Assembly: GCA_035525225.1 (NCBI GenBank)
Contig: DATLFA010000057.1
Location: forward strand, 1 to 64,000
Source of the DNA: DATLFA01 sp035525225
GTDB taxonomy: Bacteria > Actinomycetota > Acidimicrobiia > Acidimicrobiales > WLNW01
Length of the DNA: 64,000 bases
Reading direction: 5' to 3'
The notes under the pieces were generated by a model. That model was not told the DNA's origin, searched no databases, and worked only from the letters and a program-made list of their open reading frames with translations. Every line of letters starts with the position of its first letter. The first letter of the stretch is position 1. The position numbers and the translations under genes are program-made. Positions 52,474 to 60,567 of the stretch are shown here, piece after piece.

Positions 52474-52938
52474 TCAACGTTCGCCGGTTGTGACAACGGT
52501 CGCCGGTGCATCGGTGCTCGTGACGTACTCCACCCACTGGTCGACCAGAACACCAGTGCCGGCGGCAAGCAGCGCGATGAACAAGCCGATGAGCACCACC
52601 CGATGGGTACGCACGCCATCGCGGCTCACCGATGCGAGCGCCTTCACACGCGGCGCCTTCACCGGCTTTGCCAGCATCTCCGGCAACGGTGGCTTCGGTG
52701 CGGCGGGGGGCTTCAACACCGCCGCCGGGCCAGCGACCGCGACGACATTGCGGATGAGGTCGACCGTTTCGGGGGCAAGCCACTCCAAGGCGTCCTCGAC
52801 GACGACGCCGAGACGATCGCAGATCGCCAGCATCTCGGCCGTCGAGACCTCGAACTCGTCGGCGAGCTCGATGACACGGCGCCGCCCGAACGTCGGCGGC
52901 ATCGACGGAAAACGCGAGAAACGGGCGTCGGCGGTCAC
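52474..52938 (-). CDS. IF2_N-like helical domain fused to one membrane span
   Basis: A 154-residue protein of unusual build. Residues about 17-62 (RRRVIELADEFEVSTAEMLA, then ICDRLGVVVED) match the IF2_N domain, the small helical module at the N-terminus of translation factor IF-2 that is also found in RNase E/G-like proteins. A proline/lysine linker follows (about 72-105), then one span (RVVLIGLFIALLAAGTGVLV, about 112-131) and a short outer tail. No enzyme motif is seen. It may be a membrane-tethered nucleic-acid or protein-binding adaptor (inference). The start is GTG. Confidence 0.8.
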   Translation of the reverse strand: MTADARFSRFPSMPPTFGRRRVIELADEFEVSTAEMLAICDRLGVVVEDALEWLAPETVDLIRNVVAVAGPAAVLKPPAAPKPPLPEMLAKPVKAPRVKALASVSRDGVRTHRVVLIGLFIALLAAGTGVLVDQWVEYVTSTDAPATVVTTGER

Positions 52939-52993
52939 GTTGCCCCTATCGGACGAAACAAGCCCGAGCTGAGGCTCTGTGCCCGTCGCATGC

Positions 52994-54070
52994 TCAGCAC
53001 GCGTTCCGGGCAGGATCGACTCGACTGGCCGCAGCTGCTTTCACCAATGGTCGGGCATCGAAGGGCGCCAATCCCGACAACACCTCGGCAGGCCAGTCCA
53101 CCCGGACCTCCACGGTCCCTGGGACCGGCAGGGGCCAGATCCACCACTGCGCCAGCACGCGGCGGTGCTCACACCCACGACGGTCGTTCGGGCGGCTGGT
53201 CTCCCAGTGCGTCGACAGCGGCACCATGGCCGGCCCCGGCGGACGCTCTGCGCGCCAGCGGTCGATGGGGTTCATGTTGGAGACTTTGGTTCCGTCCGCG
53301 AACACCAACTCGAAGCGCAGGATCTCGGGACCGTGGCGGCGCGTTGCGGCAAAGCCGGGCACGAGGATCTCGGGCGGATCGACCACGGGAGGCAGCACCC
53401 ACGGGCGACTCGACTCGATCATGAGGGTGATCACGAAGCCGTGCTCGTTGGCCGCCAGGTCGGCGACCGAAGCAACTGCCGTCACGCTGCGGGCCACCTC
53501 GACACTCGTCGCCGCGCCGAAAGAGCACGGCGTGAGAGGGGCGTCCGGCAGCGGTCCCCACCAGGGGCGGTGACGATTGAGGTCGCGGCGATCGAGGGCT
53601 TCGAGCAGCATCGCCGCTTCGTCCTTGCTCAGGTGACGACGCCCATAGGCCGCCAGCCGGTGCACTTCTTCGGGCCGCACGCCGAGTTCGCGCAGCACGG
53701 CACACGCGCCCGAGCGAGGATCGTTGAGCACTCCATAGAGAATTTCGAACACGCCGGTCGGCCCGGTTCCGTCGTGACGGCTCGTGTGCAGCGCGGCCAA
53801 CGCCCGGGCGGTCAACTGCGGATCGCCGTCGTAGTCGTTGCTCGTGTAGGTGAACGGCTCACGAATCTTCTGGATAGCCCGTTCGACCCGCAGCGCGTCG
53901 AGCACGAAGAGCTCCGCGATCTCCGCCATGTCCCCTCGCGCACCGGCAAAGAGGCCGTAGAGGATATATTCGGTCCCGCATTGTTGGTCGCCAATCGCAG
54001 CGGCGGCGGCCAGCGCGACCTCTAGTGCTCTTCGCGCAGCGTCATCGAGGTCGTCGTACGGCTCATCCAC
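52994..54070 (-). CDS. Clp_N-domain protein without a ClpC/ClpA ATPase
   Basis: A 358-residue protein. The first 150 residues look like two Clp N-terminal repeats (ARRALEVALAAAAAIGDQQC-like helix, GTEYILYGLFAG, and later GVFEILYGVLNDPRSGA with VLRELGV). Such domains bind substrates or adaptors for AAA+ unfoldases. No Walker motif follows; instead about 190-340 is a beta-rich domain of unknown type (FGAATSVEVARSVTAVA, WVLPPVVDPPEILVPGF). It is co-directional with the IF2_N-TM gene, 55 bp upstream. Function is unknown. Confidence 0.8.
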   Translation of the reverse strand: MDEPYDDLDDAARRALEVALAAAAAIGDQQCGTEYILYGLFAGARGDMAEIAELFVLDALRVERAIQKIREPFTYTSNDYDGDPQLTARALAALHTSRHDGTGPTGVFEILYGVLNDPRSGACAVLRELGVRPEEVHRLAAYGRRHLSKDEAAMLLEALDRRDLNRHRPWWGPLPDAPLTPCSFGAATSVEVARSVTAVASVADLAANEHGFVITLMIESSRPWVLPPVVDPPEILVPGFAATRRHGPEILRFELVFADGTKVSNMNPIDRWRAERPPGPAMVPLSTHWETSRPNDRRGCEHRRVLAQWWIWPLPVPGTVEVRVDWPAEVLSGLAPFDARPLVKAAAASRVDPARNAC

Positions 54071-54183
54071 GGCCGCTCACCGTACGGCGTTGTCGGGCGG
54101 TGCCGTAAGGGCCGCGCGGATCAACGCACGCGCTCGCGACTGGGCACGTGGGCCCGATATTTCGCTCTAGTGGGCCAGAGCAG

Positions 54184-55332
54184 TTATTCGAGGCCACCGA
54201 AGAACTGGCGGATCTCCGCGGACAGCAACTCGGGGACCTCGAGCGCGGGGAAGTGCCCGCCGGCGCCGACCTCGCTCCAGCGCCGAATGTCGTATAGCTC
54301 TTCGACCCAGCGGCGGGGTGGTTTGAACGCATCGCCGGGGAACTTGACGTAGCCCATTGGAACCGGCACTTTCGCGTCGGGTAGTGACGCGCCGAAACCG
54401 GCGCGGCGCGTTTCGGCGTAGATGCGGTTCGCTGATCCGATCGTGCCCGTGACCCAATAGATGGTCAGGTTCGTCAGCAACTCGTCCTTGGTGAAGCGGG
54501 TTTCGATGTCGCCGTTGCAGTCACTCCACGCGCGGTATTTCTCGACGATCCAGGCCGCCAAACCTACGGGCGAATCCATCAGGCTTGCCGAGAGCGTCTG
54601 CGGCCGAGTCGCCTGGATGCGTTGATAGCCCATCTGGTCACGGCCCGCGGCATACATGCGAGCCAGCTCGGCGCGCTCTGCCTCGGACACGTTGTCTGCG
54701 ACGGTGGGGTCATCCGGCTTGGGTGCGATGACCATACTCAGGTGAATGCCGACGCAATGTGCCGAGTCGTGCAAACCCAGCTGCGAGCTGACCATCGCGC
54801 CCCAGTCGCCACCGTGGGCCCCGTAACGCTCGTAGCCGAGCGCGTGCATGAGTTCGGCAATCGCTGCGGCGATGCGCGTCGGTGTCCAACCGGTGGCAGT
54901 CGTGAGGCCGGAGAAACCGAAACCCGGTAACGAGGGGGCGATGACGTGGAAGTGCGGCGTCCCCTCGGTCAACAGCGGCACGACTTTGGCGAACTCGGCG
55001 AACGTGCTCGGCCAACCGGAGAGCAACACGATCGGCAACGCGTCGTCGGTCGCCGCGCGTTGATGCACGAAGTGCAATCGCTGACCATCGATCTCGGTGG
55101 TGAAGTGATCCAAGCGGTTCAGCTCGGCTTCGATGAGGCGCCAGTCGAATCCGTCTATCCAGTAGTCCACGAGCTCATTCAGATAGGCACGGTCGGTACC
55201 CAGGTGCCAGGGCGCCCACTGCGACGAATCGAGTTCCTCGGGCCAGCGAGCCCGGCGCAACCGGCGCCGTAGATCCTCGAGCACACCGTCGGGAACGTCG
55301 ATGACGAAAGGCTGCAAAGAAAGGTCAGACAC
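54184..55332 (-). CDS. Epoxide hydrolase-like alpha/beta hydrolase (EHN family)
   Basis: A 382-residue protein with an EHN N-terminal domain (RRRLRRARWPEE ... WIDGFDWR) and an alpha/beta hydrolase core. The nucleophile is Asp176 in HGGDWG, the oxyanion region is LSGWPSTF and the catalytic His is His360 in GGHFPALE. It should open epoxides by a covalent ester route. It is divergent from a luciferase-like monooxygenase gene; the spacer contains a 2 x 32-bp tandem repeat. Confidence 0.95.
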   Translation of the reverse strand: MSDLSLQPFVIDVPDGVLEDLRRRLRRARWPEELDSSQWAPWHLGTDRAYLNELVDYWIDGFDWRLIEAELNRLDHFTTEIDGQRLHFVHQRAATDDALPIVLLSGWPSTFAEFAKVVPLLTEGTPHFHVIAPSLPGFGFSGLTTATGWTPTRIAAAIAELMHALGYERYGAHGGDWGAMVSSQLGLHDSAHCVGIHLSMVIAPKPDDPTVADNVSEAERAELARMYAAGRDQMGYQRIQATRPQTLSASLMDSPVGLAAWIVEKYRAWSDCNGDIETRFTKDELLTNLTIYWVTGTIGSANRIYAETRRAGFGASLPDAKVPVPMGYVKFPGDAFKPPRRWVEELYDIRRWSEVGAGGHFPALEVPELLSAEIRQFFGGLE

Positions 55333-55341
55333 GCCCCCAGA

Positions 55342-55405
55342 CTAAATCCCCGCTCTGCAGCGGGCCGCTCGGGCTAAATCCCCGCTCTGCAGCGGGCCGC
55401 TCGGG
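55342..55405. repeat. Two perfect 32-bp tandem copies in a divergent spacer
   Basis: Unit one (55342-55373) and unit two (55374-55405) are identical. Each contains CCCGCTCTGCAGCGGG, able to form a six-pair stem, followed by CCGCTCGGG. A related tandem pair lies at 62356-62413. The position between an epoxide hydrolase start and a monooxygenase start suggests paired operators or mobile short repeats. Confidence 0.9.
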
Positions 55406-55428
55406 CCCTGTGTCCCTAGGATTCGCCG

Positions 55429-56544
55429 ATGAAGTTCGGCATTTTCTTCGAGATGTCCACGCCGCGTCCGTTTACCGGCGGGGTCGAGCCGCAGGTGTTC
55501 ATGAACGCGCTCGAACAGGCGCGCCTCGCGGACGAGCTCGGCTTCGAGTGGGTGTGGGCGGTGGAGCACCACTTTCTCGAGGAGTACTCGCATTGTTCCG
55601 CACCCGAGGTGGTGCTCGCCGCGGTCGCCGCGCAGACGTCACGGGTGCGCATCGGCCACGGCGCGGTCGTGTGTGTTCCCGAGATGAACCACCCGATTCG
55701 GGTCGCGGAGCGCTGCGCCACGCTCGACATCATCTCGGGTGGCCGACTCGAGGTCGGCACCGCCCGGTCGTCGACATGGACCGAGCTCGGCGGCTTCAAC
55801 GCCAACCCCGACGACACCAAGAAGACCTGGGACGAGTTCGTGCGGGTGCTGCCGAAGATGTGGGCGGACGAGCACTTCTCCCACGACGGTAATTGCTTCT
55901 CGATGCCCGAACGCAACGTCTTGCCGAAACCGGTGCAAAAGCCGCACCCGCCGATGTGGGTCACGGTCACGAGCCCGGGGACCGAGCTCGACGCCGCCGA
56001 GCGGGGGCTCGGTTGCCTCGGTGTCGCGGCGGCCGGCTACCAGGAGCAAGAGCGGCGCACCAAGGAATACTTCCGCCGCATCGAGAACTGCGACCCGGTG
56101 GGGGCGGTCGTGACCAAAGAAGCGACGACGCTCAACTTCTTGTTCTGTCACGAGAACGCGGGCCACGCGGCCAAGCTGGGCATGGGCATGGTCGGGCAGT
56201 TCGGCCTCACCAACTCGCATCTGATGTGGACCCGCGAAGCGTTCCCGACGCGGGCATACCAATCGCTCGGCAACCTCGCGCCGCGCACCGATCGCGCCAA
56301 GTCGGGCGGTCCGGGAGATGCGTACGGCATCCCCGAGGGCATCTGTGTCGGCGACCCCGAGATCATCACCGCGGCGCTCGTGCGGTGGGAGTCCCTCGGC
56401 TTGACCGGCATCAACTTCTTGCTCAACGGACTCGAGACGATTCCTCAACAACAGGTACTCGACAGCATGCGACTGTTCGCCCGCGAGGTCATGCCGCGCT
56501 TCGCCCCCCATTCCACGCCCCGCGCGCAACCGGCGGTGCGCTGA
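55429..56544 (+). CDS. Luciferase-like flavin monooxygenase
   Basis: A 371-residue luciferase-like (bacterial luciferase alpha-type) monooxygenase. The TIM-barrel start FGIFFEMS, FEWVWAVEHHF and the SGGRLEVGTARS flavin-phosphate loop are typical. It uses reduced FMN or F420 supplied by a partner to oxidise an unknown substrate. It is translationally coupled to the ADC-like gene by TGATG (56542-56546), and the spacer upstream holds the 32-bp repeats. Confidence 0.93.
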   Translation: MKFGIFFEMSTPRPFTGGVEPQVFMNALEQARLADELGFEWVWAVEHHFLEEYSHCSAPEVVLAAVAAQTSRVRIGHGAVVCVPEMNHPIRVAERCATLDIISGGRLEVGTARSSTWTELGGFNANPDDTKKTWDEFVRVLPKMWADEHFSHDGNCFSMPERNVLPKPVQKPHPPMWVTVTSPGTELDAAERGLGCLGVAAAGYQEQERRTKEYFRRIENCDPVGAVVTKEATTLNFLFCHENAGHAAKLGMGMVGQFGLTNSHLMWTREAFPTRAYQSLGNLAPRTDRAKSGGPGDAYGIPEGICVGDPEIITAALVRWESLGLTGINFLLNGLETIPQQQVLDSMRLFAREVMPRFAPHSTPRAQPAVR

Positions 56545-57281
56545 TGCTCACGGGTACCGGACCCGTCGACGAGTTCCTCGAGCACGCCGCGACACTCGAC
56601 GACTTCGGCACCGAATCGGCGACGATGCATGACGCGGAGATCCTGCAGGCGACCTACGAGATGCGCATCGGCGGGCGGCAAGCGTCGCTGCCGCCGGGCC
56701 TGCACCCGACCAACCCTCCGACATTCGTCGCGCAGTTCTGGCGCTGCGGCGACAGCCCGTGGGGGCCTTTCGCCTTGGCGCAGGCCCGCATCGGATCGCG
56801 CAGCGGGTTGCGCCCCCGGGGTTTCGTGCAGGGGTGCATCTGTGACAACGACGCGGCCGCCGATGCCTTGCGCCGCCGGTGGGGCTTCCCAGTGCGGCAT
56901 GGCCGCGTGATCCTGCGCCGGCAATACGACGCCACGTACGCGGCAGCGACTGCGGGTGACCATCCGGTCTGCGAGATCACCGCACTCGACCCCGATCCCC
57001 TCGGCGCCGACGACGTGTCGTATTCGACCGCGGCCAACCTCGCGCACACGCCTCGCGGACTACGGCTCGTGCAGGTCGATATCGACTTCGCTATTCAGCG
57101 GGCCGAGCGGGTCAAGCCCCGCCTCCTCGCCTTCGACGGGCCGCGCTGGGGCGTGCACCCGAGTGTGGTCCCGTATCACCCGGTGTCCGCCTCGACCGCC
57201 GTGGGCGAGATCACGATCCAGCGCCTGCGCTACGTGAGCAAACCCGACGAGCTGGCCTTCACCAGCACCGAAGTCCTCTGA
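56544..57281 (+). CDS. Acetoacetate-decarboxylase-fold protein
   Basis: A 245-residue protein resembling the acetoacetate decarboxylase family: LPPGLHPTNPPTFVAQFWRC near residue 50, the GFVQGCICDND strand pair and RRRWGFPVRHG match the ADC fold, but the catalytic lysine pair is not evident, so the reaction may differ (decarboxylase, cyclase or aldolase-dehydratase). It is coupled to the luciferase-like monooxygenase upstream, so they likely act on one pathway. Certainty of the family is moderate. Confidence 0.7.
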   Translation: MLTGTGPVDEFLEHAATLDDFGTESATMHDAEILQATYEMRIGGRQASLPPGLHPTNPPTFVAQFWRCGDSPWGPFALAQARIGSRSGLRPRGFVQGCICDNDAAADALRRRWGFPVRHGRVILRRQYDATYAAATAGDHPVCEITALDPDPLGADDVSYSTAANLAHTPRGLRLVQVDIDFAIQRAERVKPRLLAFDGPRWGVHPSVVPYHPVSASTAVGEITIQRLRYVSKPDELAFTSTEVL

Positions 57282-57314
57282 CACCATTGCGCTCAACGTC
57301 CCATTACTGCCGGT

Positions 57315-58229
57315 TTATTGCTTGGAGATGACTTCGTCTGCGTAGCGGTGCAGCGCGTCGAACGCTTCTTCGGCGCTGCCTTCGGCGCCGTTGACCGCAC
57401 TCCAGTTGATGCCGAGCTCTGACTGCGCCTGGAGCGCCTCGAGGTGCTGTTGCGCGTTGAAGTCGGGGCTCTCCGGCGCGCCGCCGTCGCTGCACATGAA
57501 CATGATGTCGATGGGATCGCGGCGGCCGACCGACTCCGCGTGTTCGCGCATGTAGGTGAGCATCGGGCGCAGATCGTCGAGCGTCTCGACCACGGGCGTA
57601 CGCGTCGTGCGCGCGACATCGGCCGGGTTGGGCATCGGCATCCAGCCCTGCGCCTTTTCGGCGACGCGCCGGCGGGTCAGCTTGGAGTTGCCGCCGATCC
57701 AGATGGGCACGGTCTCCTGCGCCGGACGCGGCAGTGCCCGCACTTCGCGCGCATCGAAGTGGCGGCCGGTGTAGGTGACGGATTCACCGGTCCACGTCTT
57801 GCGCATGACCTCCAACGATTCGTCGAACAAGTCGTTGCGTTCCTCGAAGTCGACGCCCATGGCGAAGTACTCGGGCTTGAGGTATCCGGTGCCCACACCC
57901 AGGATGACGCGGCCGTTGGACATGCGATCGAGCGTGGCCACGGTCTTCGCCAACAAGAACGGGTTGCGATACGGCACCACCGTGAGGTTGGTCAACAGCC
58001 GCAACTTGGTGGTGGCGGCTGCAGCGAATGCGAGACCGATGAACGGATCGGGCGCGTGGTGCCCGCCGAAGCGCAGCCACTTGTCGCCCGGGATCGGGTG
58101 CTCCGTGATGTACAACGCGTCGTAGCCGGCTTTTTCGGCGGCCTGCGCCAAACCCGCAATCGCTTCACCGGTCAAAAAGGCGTTGTCTTCGCCTCGATGC
58201 ATCAACGGAACACCAAGTGCAAACTTCAT
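57315..58229 (-). CDS. Luciferase-like monooxygenase, probable F420-type
   Basis: A 304-residue luciferase-like monooxygenase of the TIGR03619-like group. MKFALGVPLMHRGEDNAFLT, LLTNLTVVPYRNPFLLAKT and NGRVILGVGTGYLKPEYFA identify it; IWIGGNSKLTRRRVAEKAQG is the cofactor loop. It should oxidise or reduce with F420 or FMN. The ATG at 58229 follows AAGGATC; the longer frame upstream is not family-like. It is a close paralogue of the gene at 58276-59190. Confidence 0.94.
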   Translation of the reverse strand: MKFALGVPLMHRGEDNAFLTGEAIAGLAQAAEKAGYDALYITEHPIPGDKWLRFGGHHAPDPFIGLAFAAAATTKLRLLTNLTVVPYRNPFLLAKTVATLDRMSNGRVILGVGTGYLKPEYFAMGVDFEERNDLFDESLEVMRKTWTGESVTYTGRHFDAREVRALPRPAQETVPIWIGGNSKLTRRRVAEKAQGWMPMPNPADVARTTRTPVVETLDDLRPMLTYMREHAESVGRRDPIDIMFMCSDGGAPESPDFNAQQHLEALQAQSELGINWSAVNGAEGSAEEAFDALHRYADEVISKQ

Positions 58230-58275
58230 GCGAGATCCTTCGGGGTTGGGCTCGGGCGCGACTGCATCACGCGTT

Positions 58276-59190
58276 CTAGCGCATCTGCGCGATGACGCGC
58301 GCACCGAAGTCGCCGACCGTGTCGACGGCGGCTGCGTGGCTCGGTACGACGACGCTGACGACGATCCAGGTGACACCGAAGGAGGCCACCGCTTCGACCC
58401 CGCGTAGGAACGCGCCGGCCTCGAAGCTCGCCGTGCCGGGCGCACCACCATCGAGCGCCACGTACGCGATGTCGAGCGGATCGGTGCGCTCGAACTTCGC
58501 CCGATGTTCGTGTAGGTACGCCAGCAACGCGCGCAGATCGTCGAGAGTCTCGAGGTGGGCCGAACGCCGCCGATTGCCCATCGAGCGCGGGTTGGGCAAC
58601 GGCATCCAACCCTGCGCCTTCTCGGCGACACGGCGCAGTGTCAGCTTCGAATTGCCGCCGATCCATATGGGCACCGGGTCTTGCACGGGTGTCGGCACGC
58701 TCGTATTGCCGGCGGCGGTGAACCGGGGCGACGAGTAGCTCACGCTGTTGCCCGACCATGCCATGCGCAACACGTCAAGGGCTTCGTCGAAACGCGCATT
58801 GCGGTCGTCGAGGGGTACGCCGAGCGCGTCGTACTCACCTTCGAGGTAGCCGGTGCCCGTGCCGAGGATCAGCCGACCGTTCGAAACACGGTCGAGCGTC
58901 GCTGCCGTCTTCGCCAACATGAACGGGTTGCGATAGGGCACGACGGTGAGGTTGGTCAACAGCTTGAGCTTCGTCGTCACCGCGGCGGCGAACGCGAGCG
59001 CGACAAAGGGGTCAGGTGCGTCATGGCCACCGGAAGCGAGCCATTCGTCGGAGGGCGCGGGGTGCTCTGTCCAGAACAAGGCACCGAAATCAGCCGCCTC
59101 GGCGGCCCGGGCGAAGTCGGTCACGAACTCGCTCGTGAGGAATTGCGGGTCGAAGGGATGACGCTGATGGACGCTTACCGCGAACTGCAT
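58276..59190 (-). CDS. Luciferase-like monooxygenase, probable F420-type, paralogue
   Basis: A 304-residue paralogue of the 57315-58229 protein; the same motifs recur in the same order (LLTNLTVVPYRNPFMLAKTA, NGRLILGTGTGYLEGEYDA, IWIGGNSKLTLRRVAEKAQG). The tandem pair probably arose by duplication and may have split substrates or act as alternating subunits (inference). It lies between its copy and the Rieske oxygenase gene, all leftward. Confidence 0.94.
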   Translation of the reverse strand: MQFAVSVHQRHPFDPQFLTSEFVTDFARAAEAADFGALFWTEHPAPSDEWLASGGHDAPDPFVALAFAAAVTTKLKLLTNLTVVPYRNPFMLAKTAATLDRVSNGRLILGTGTGYLEGEYDALGVPLDDRNARFDEALDVLRMAWSGNSVSYSSPRFTAAGNTSVPTPVQDPVPIWIGGNSKLTLRRVAEKAQGWMPLPNPRSMGNRRRSAHLETLDDLRALLAYLHEHRAKFERTDPLDIAYVALDGGAPGTASFEAGAFLRGVEAVASFGVTWIVVSVVVPSHAAAVDTVGDFGARVIAQMR

Positions 59191-59224
59191 GGCTCCTCGA
59201 TCGGAAGATTCTCTGCGCGTACGA

Positions 59225-60535
59225 CTACGCGAACAGGTAGTGATCGAGTTCAGTGTGCATCGCCGTGAGGCGACATTCGAAATCGGCGAAGCTCACCTCG
59301 GTGATCCCAGCGGAGAGCAGGCCGGCATGCACCCGGGCGATGCCATCGAGGTCTTGGTCCAACACTTCGGTGATGCGGCTGCCCTCGGGATAGTCCACGT
59401 GGTCGAGCGGGCCCTTGGCATGACCGGCACCGAATCCGTTGCCGCCAGTGCTCGACGGCAACCGATGGAACAAGAAGAAGTCGAACGAGCTCTTTCCGGG
59501 AACCACACCCGGTCGGGCCCGGAACAGCGTGTGCATTTCGCTGTGCGTGTTGAAGATCAGATTCGGGAACGCGAGCACGTGAAAATCGTCGATCACCTGA
59601 TCGTCGCGCAGGTCGGAGATGTCGACACCGCTGTCGATGCAACGCTGCCGCACCCTCGACACCGCGTACTCGCGCGCACTGCGATTCGCCAGCTCGATCG
59701 GGCCCTCGCCGCGCTCGCCGAACATGGAGCCGTAGTTCGAGTGCAACGCTTCGGCGACCGCCTCGTCGCTGAGCACGCCGAGTCGAGGGCTGGCCACGCC
59801 GAGCGGGATCTGCATCATCGAGTGGCCCCGCTCGAACACCCGATACGTCGTGTGCACGTCGTCCATCATCGACAGCAACTGCGGATGCAGACCTTGCAGG
59901 TGGTACACCTCGTTGAACGCGTCGACAGTCACCTTCCAATTGCCCTGCATGGCGAGCGTGCAGCGGAACGTGCACATCCGCTCACCCAACGCGAACGGGG
60001 CGAGCTCGCGCGGCAGCGGATCGAGGAACTCATCGAGCGGCATTCCGTCGGGTGCCGGGTTGACGAACACCATCTGTTCCCAAGCCGCGATCCGTACGGG
60101 CCGTAGGCCGTAGTGGTCGCGCTCGATGAGGCCGAATCCGCGTTGCGACGTGATCTCTCGCACGGCGCCGTCGAGGTCGTAGCGCCACCCGTGGTAACCG
60201 CAACGCAGATGACCGTCCGCGGCCTGGCCGACTCCGTCGCACAGCTTGAAGCCGCGATGCGAGCACACGTTGTGAAACGCCCTCAACTCGCCGTCGAGAT
60301 CGCGCAATACGATGATCGACTGATCGGCAATGCGGTATTCGATCCAGTCGCCCGGCGCCGCCACATCGGTGGTGAGACACGCCATCTGCCAGACACGCGG
60401 CCAGAGCTGGCGACGCTCGAGGGAGGCATACTCCGCATCGATGTAGCGGGCCTTGGGCACGGTGACCGGACCGTCGTCGTGGCGGCGCACGCCATAGCGA
60501 TCGACGAGATCGCCACGGGCTTCGAGCATCACCAT
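59225..60535 (-). CDS. Rieske non-heme iron oxygenase, alpha subunit
   Basis: A 436-residue aromatic-ring-hydroxylating oxygenase. The Rieske 2Fe-2S site is C-x-H (Cys91, His93) and C-x2-H (Cys112, His115). Mononuclear iron ligands are in VDAFNEVYHLQGLH (His212, His217, bridging Asp205). It would hydroxylate or demethylate an aromatic or heterocyclic substrate with an external reductase, which is not in the window. It lies between the luciferase-like genes and the amidohydrolases. Confidence 0.95.
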   Translation of the reverse strand: MVMLEARGDLVDRYGVRRHDDGPVTVPKARYIDAEYASLERRQLWPRVWQMACLTTDVAAPGDWIEYRIADQSIIVLRDLDGELRAFHNVCSHRGFKLCDGVGQAADGHLRCGYHGWRYDLDGAVREITSQRGFGLIERDHYGLRPVRIAAWEQMVFVNPAPDGMPLDEFLDPLPRELAPFALGERMCTFRCTLAMQGNWKVTVDAFNEVYHLQGLHPQLLSMMDDVHTTYRVFERGHSMMQIPLGVASPRLGVLSDEAVAEALHSNYGSMFGERGEGPIELANRSAREYAVSRVRQRCIDSGVDISDLRDDQVIDDFHVLAFPNLIFNTHSEMHTLFRARPGVVPGKSSFDFFLFHRLPSSTGGNGFGAGHAKGPLDHVDYPEGSRITEVLDQDLDGIARVHAGLLSAGITEVSFADFECRLTAMHTELDHYLFA

Positions 60536-60567
60536 CGTTCCCCCCCCAGAGTCTGTTTGTTGCTGTT

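Noticed and set aside
55893..56543. N-terminal extension of the ADC-like gene
   Set aside because: It is the +1 shadow of the upstream monooxygenase gene. The ATG in TGATG at 56544 is the natural start.
58230..58631. N-terminal extension of the luciferase-like gene at 57315
   Set aside because: The extension overlaps the neighbouring paralogue and is Arg/Ser-rich. The family start and a ribosome site are at 58229.
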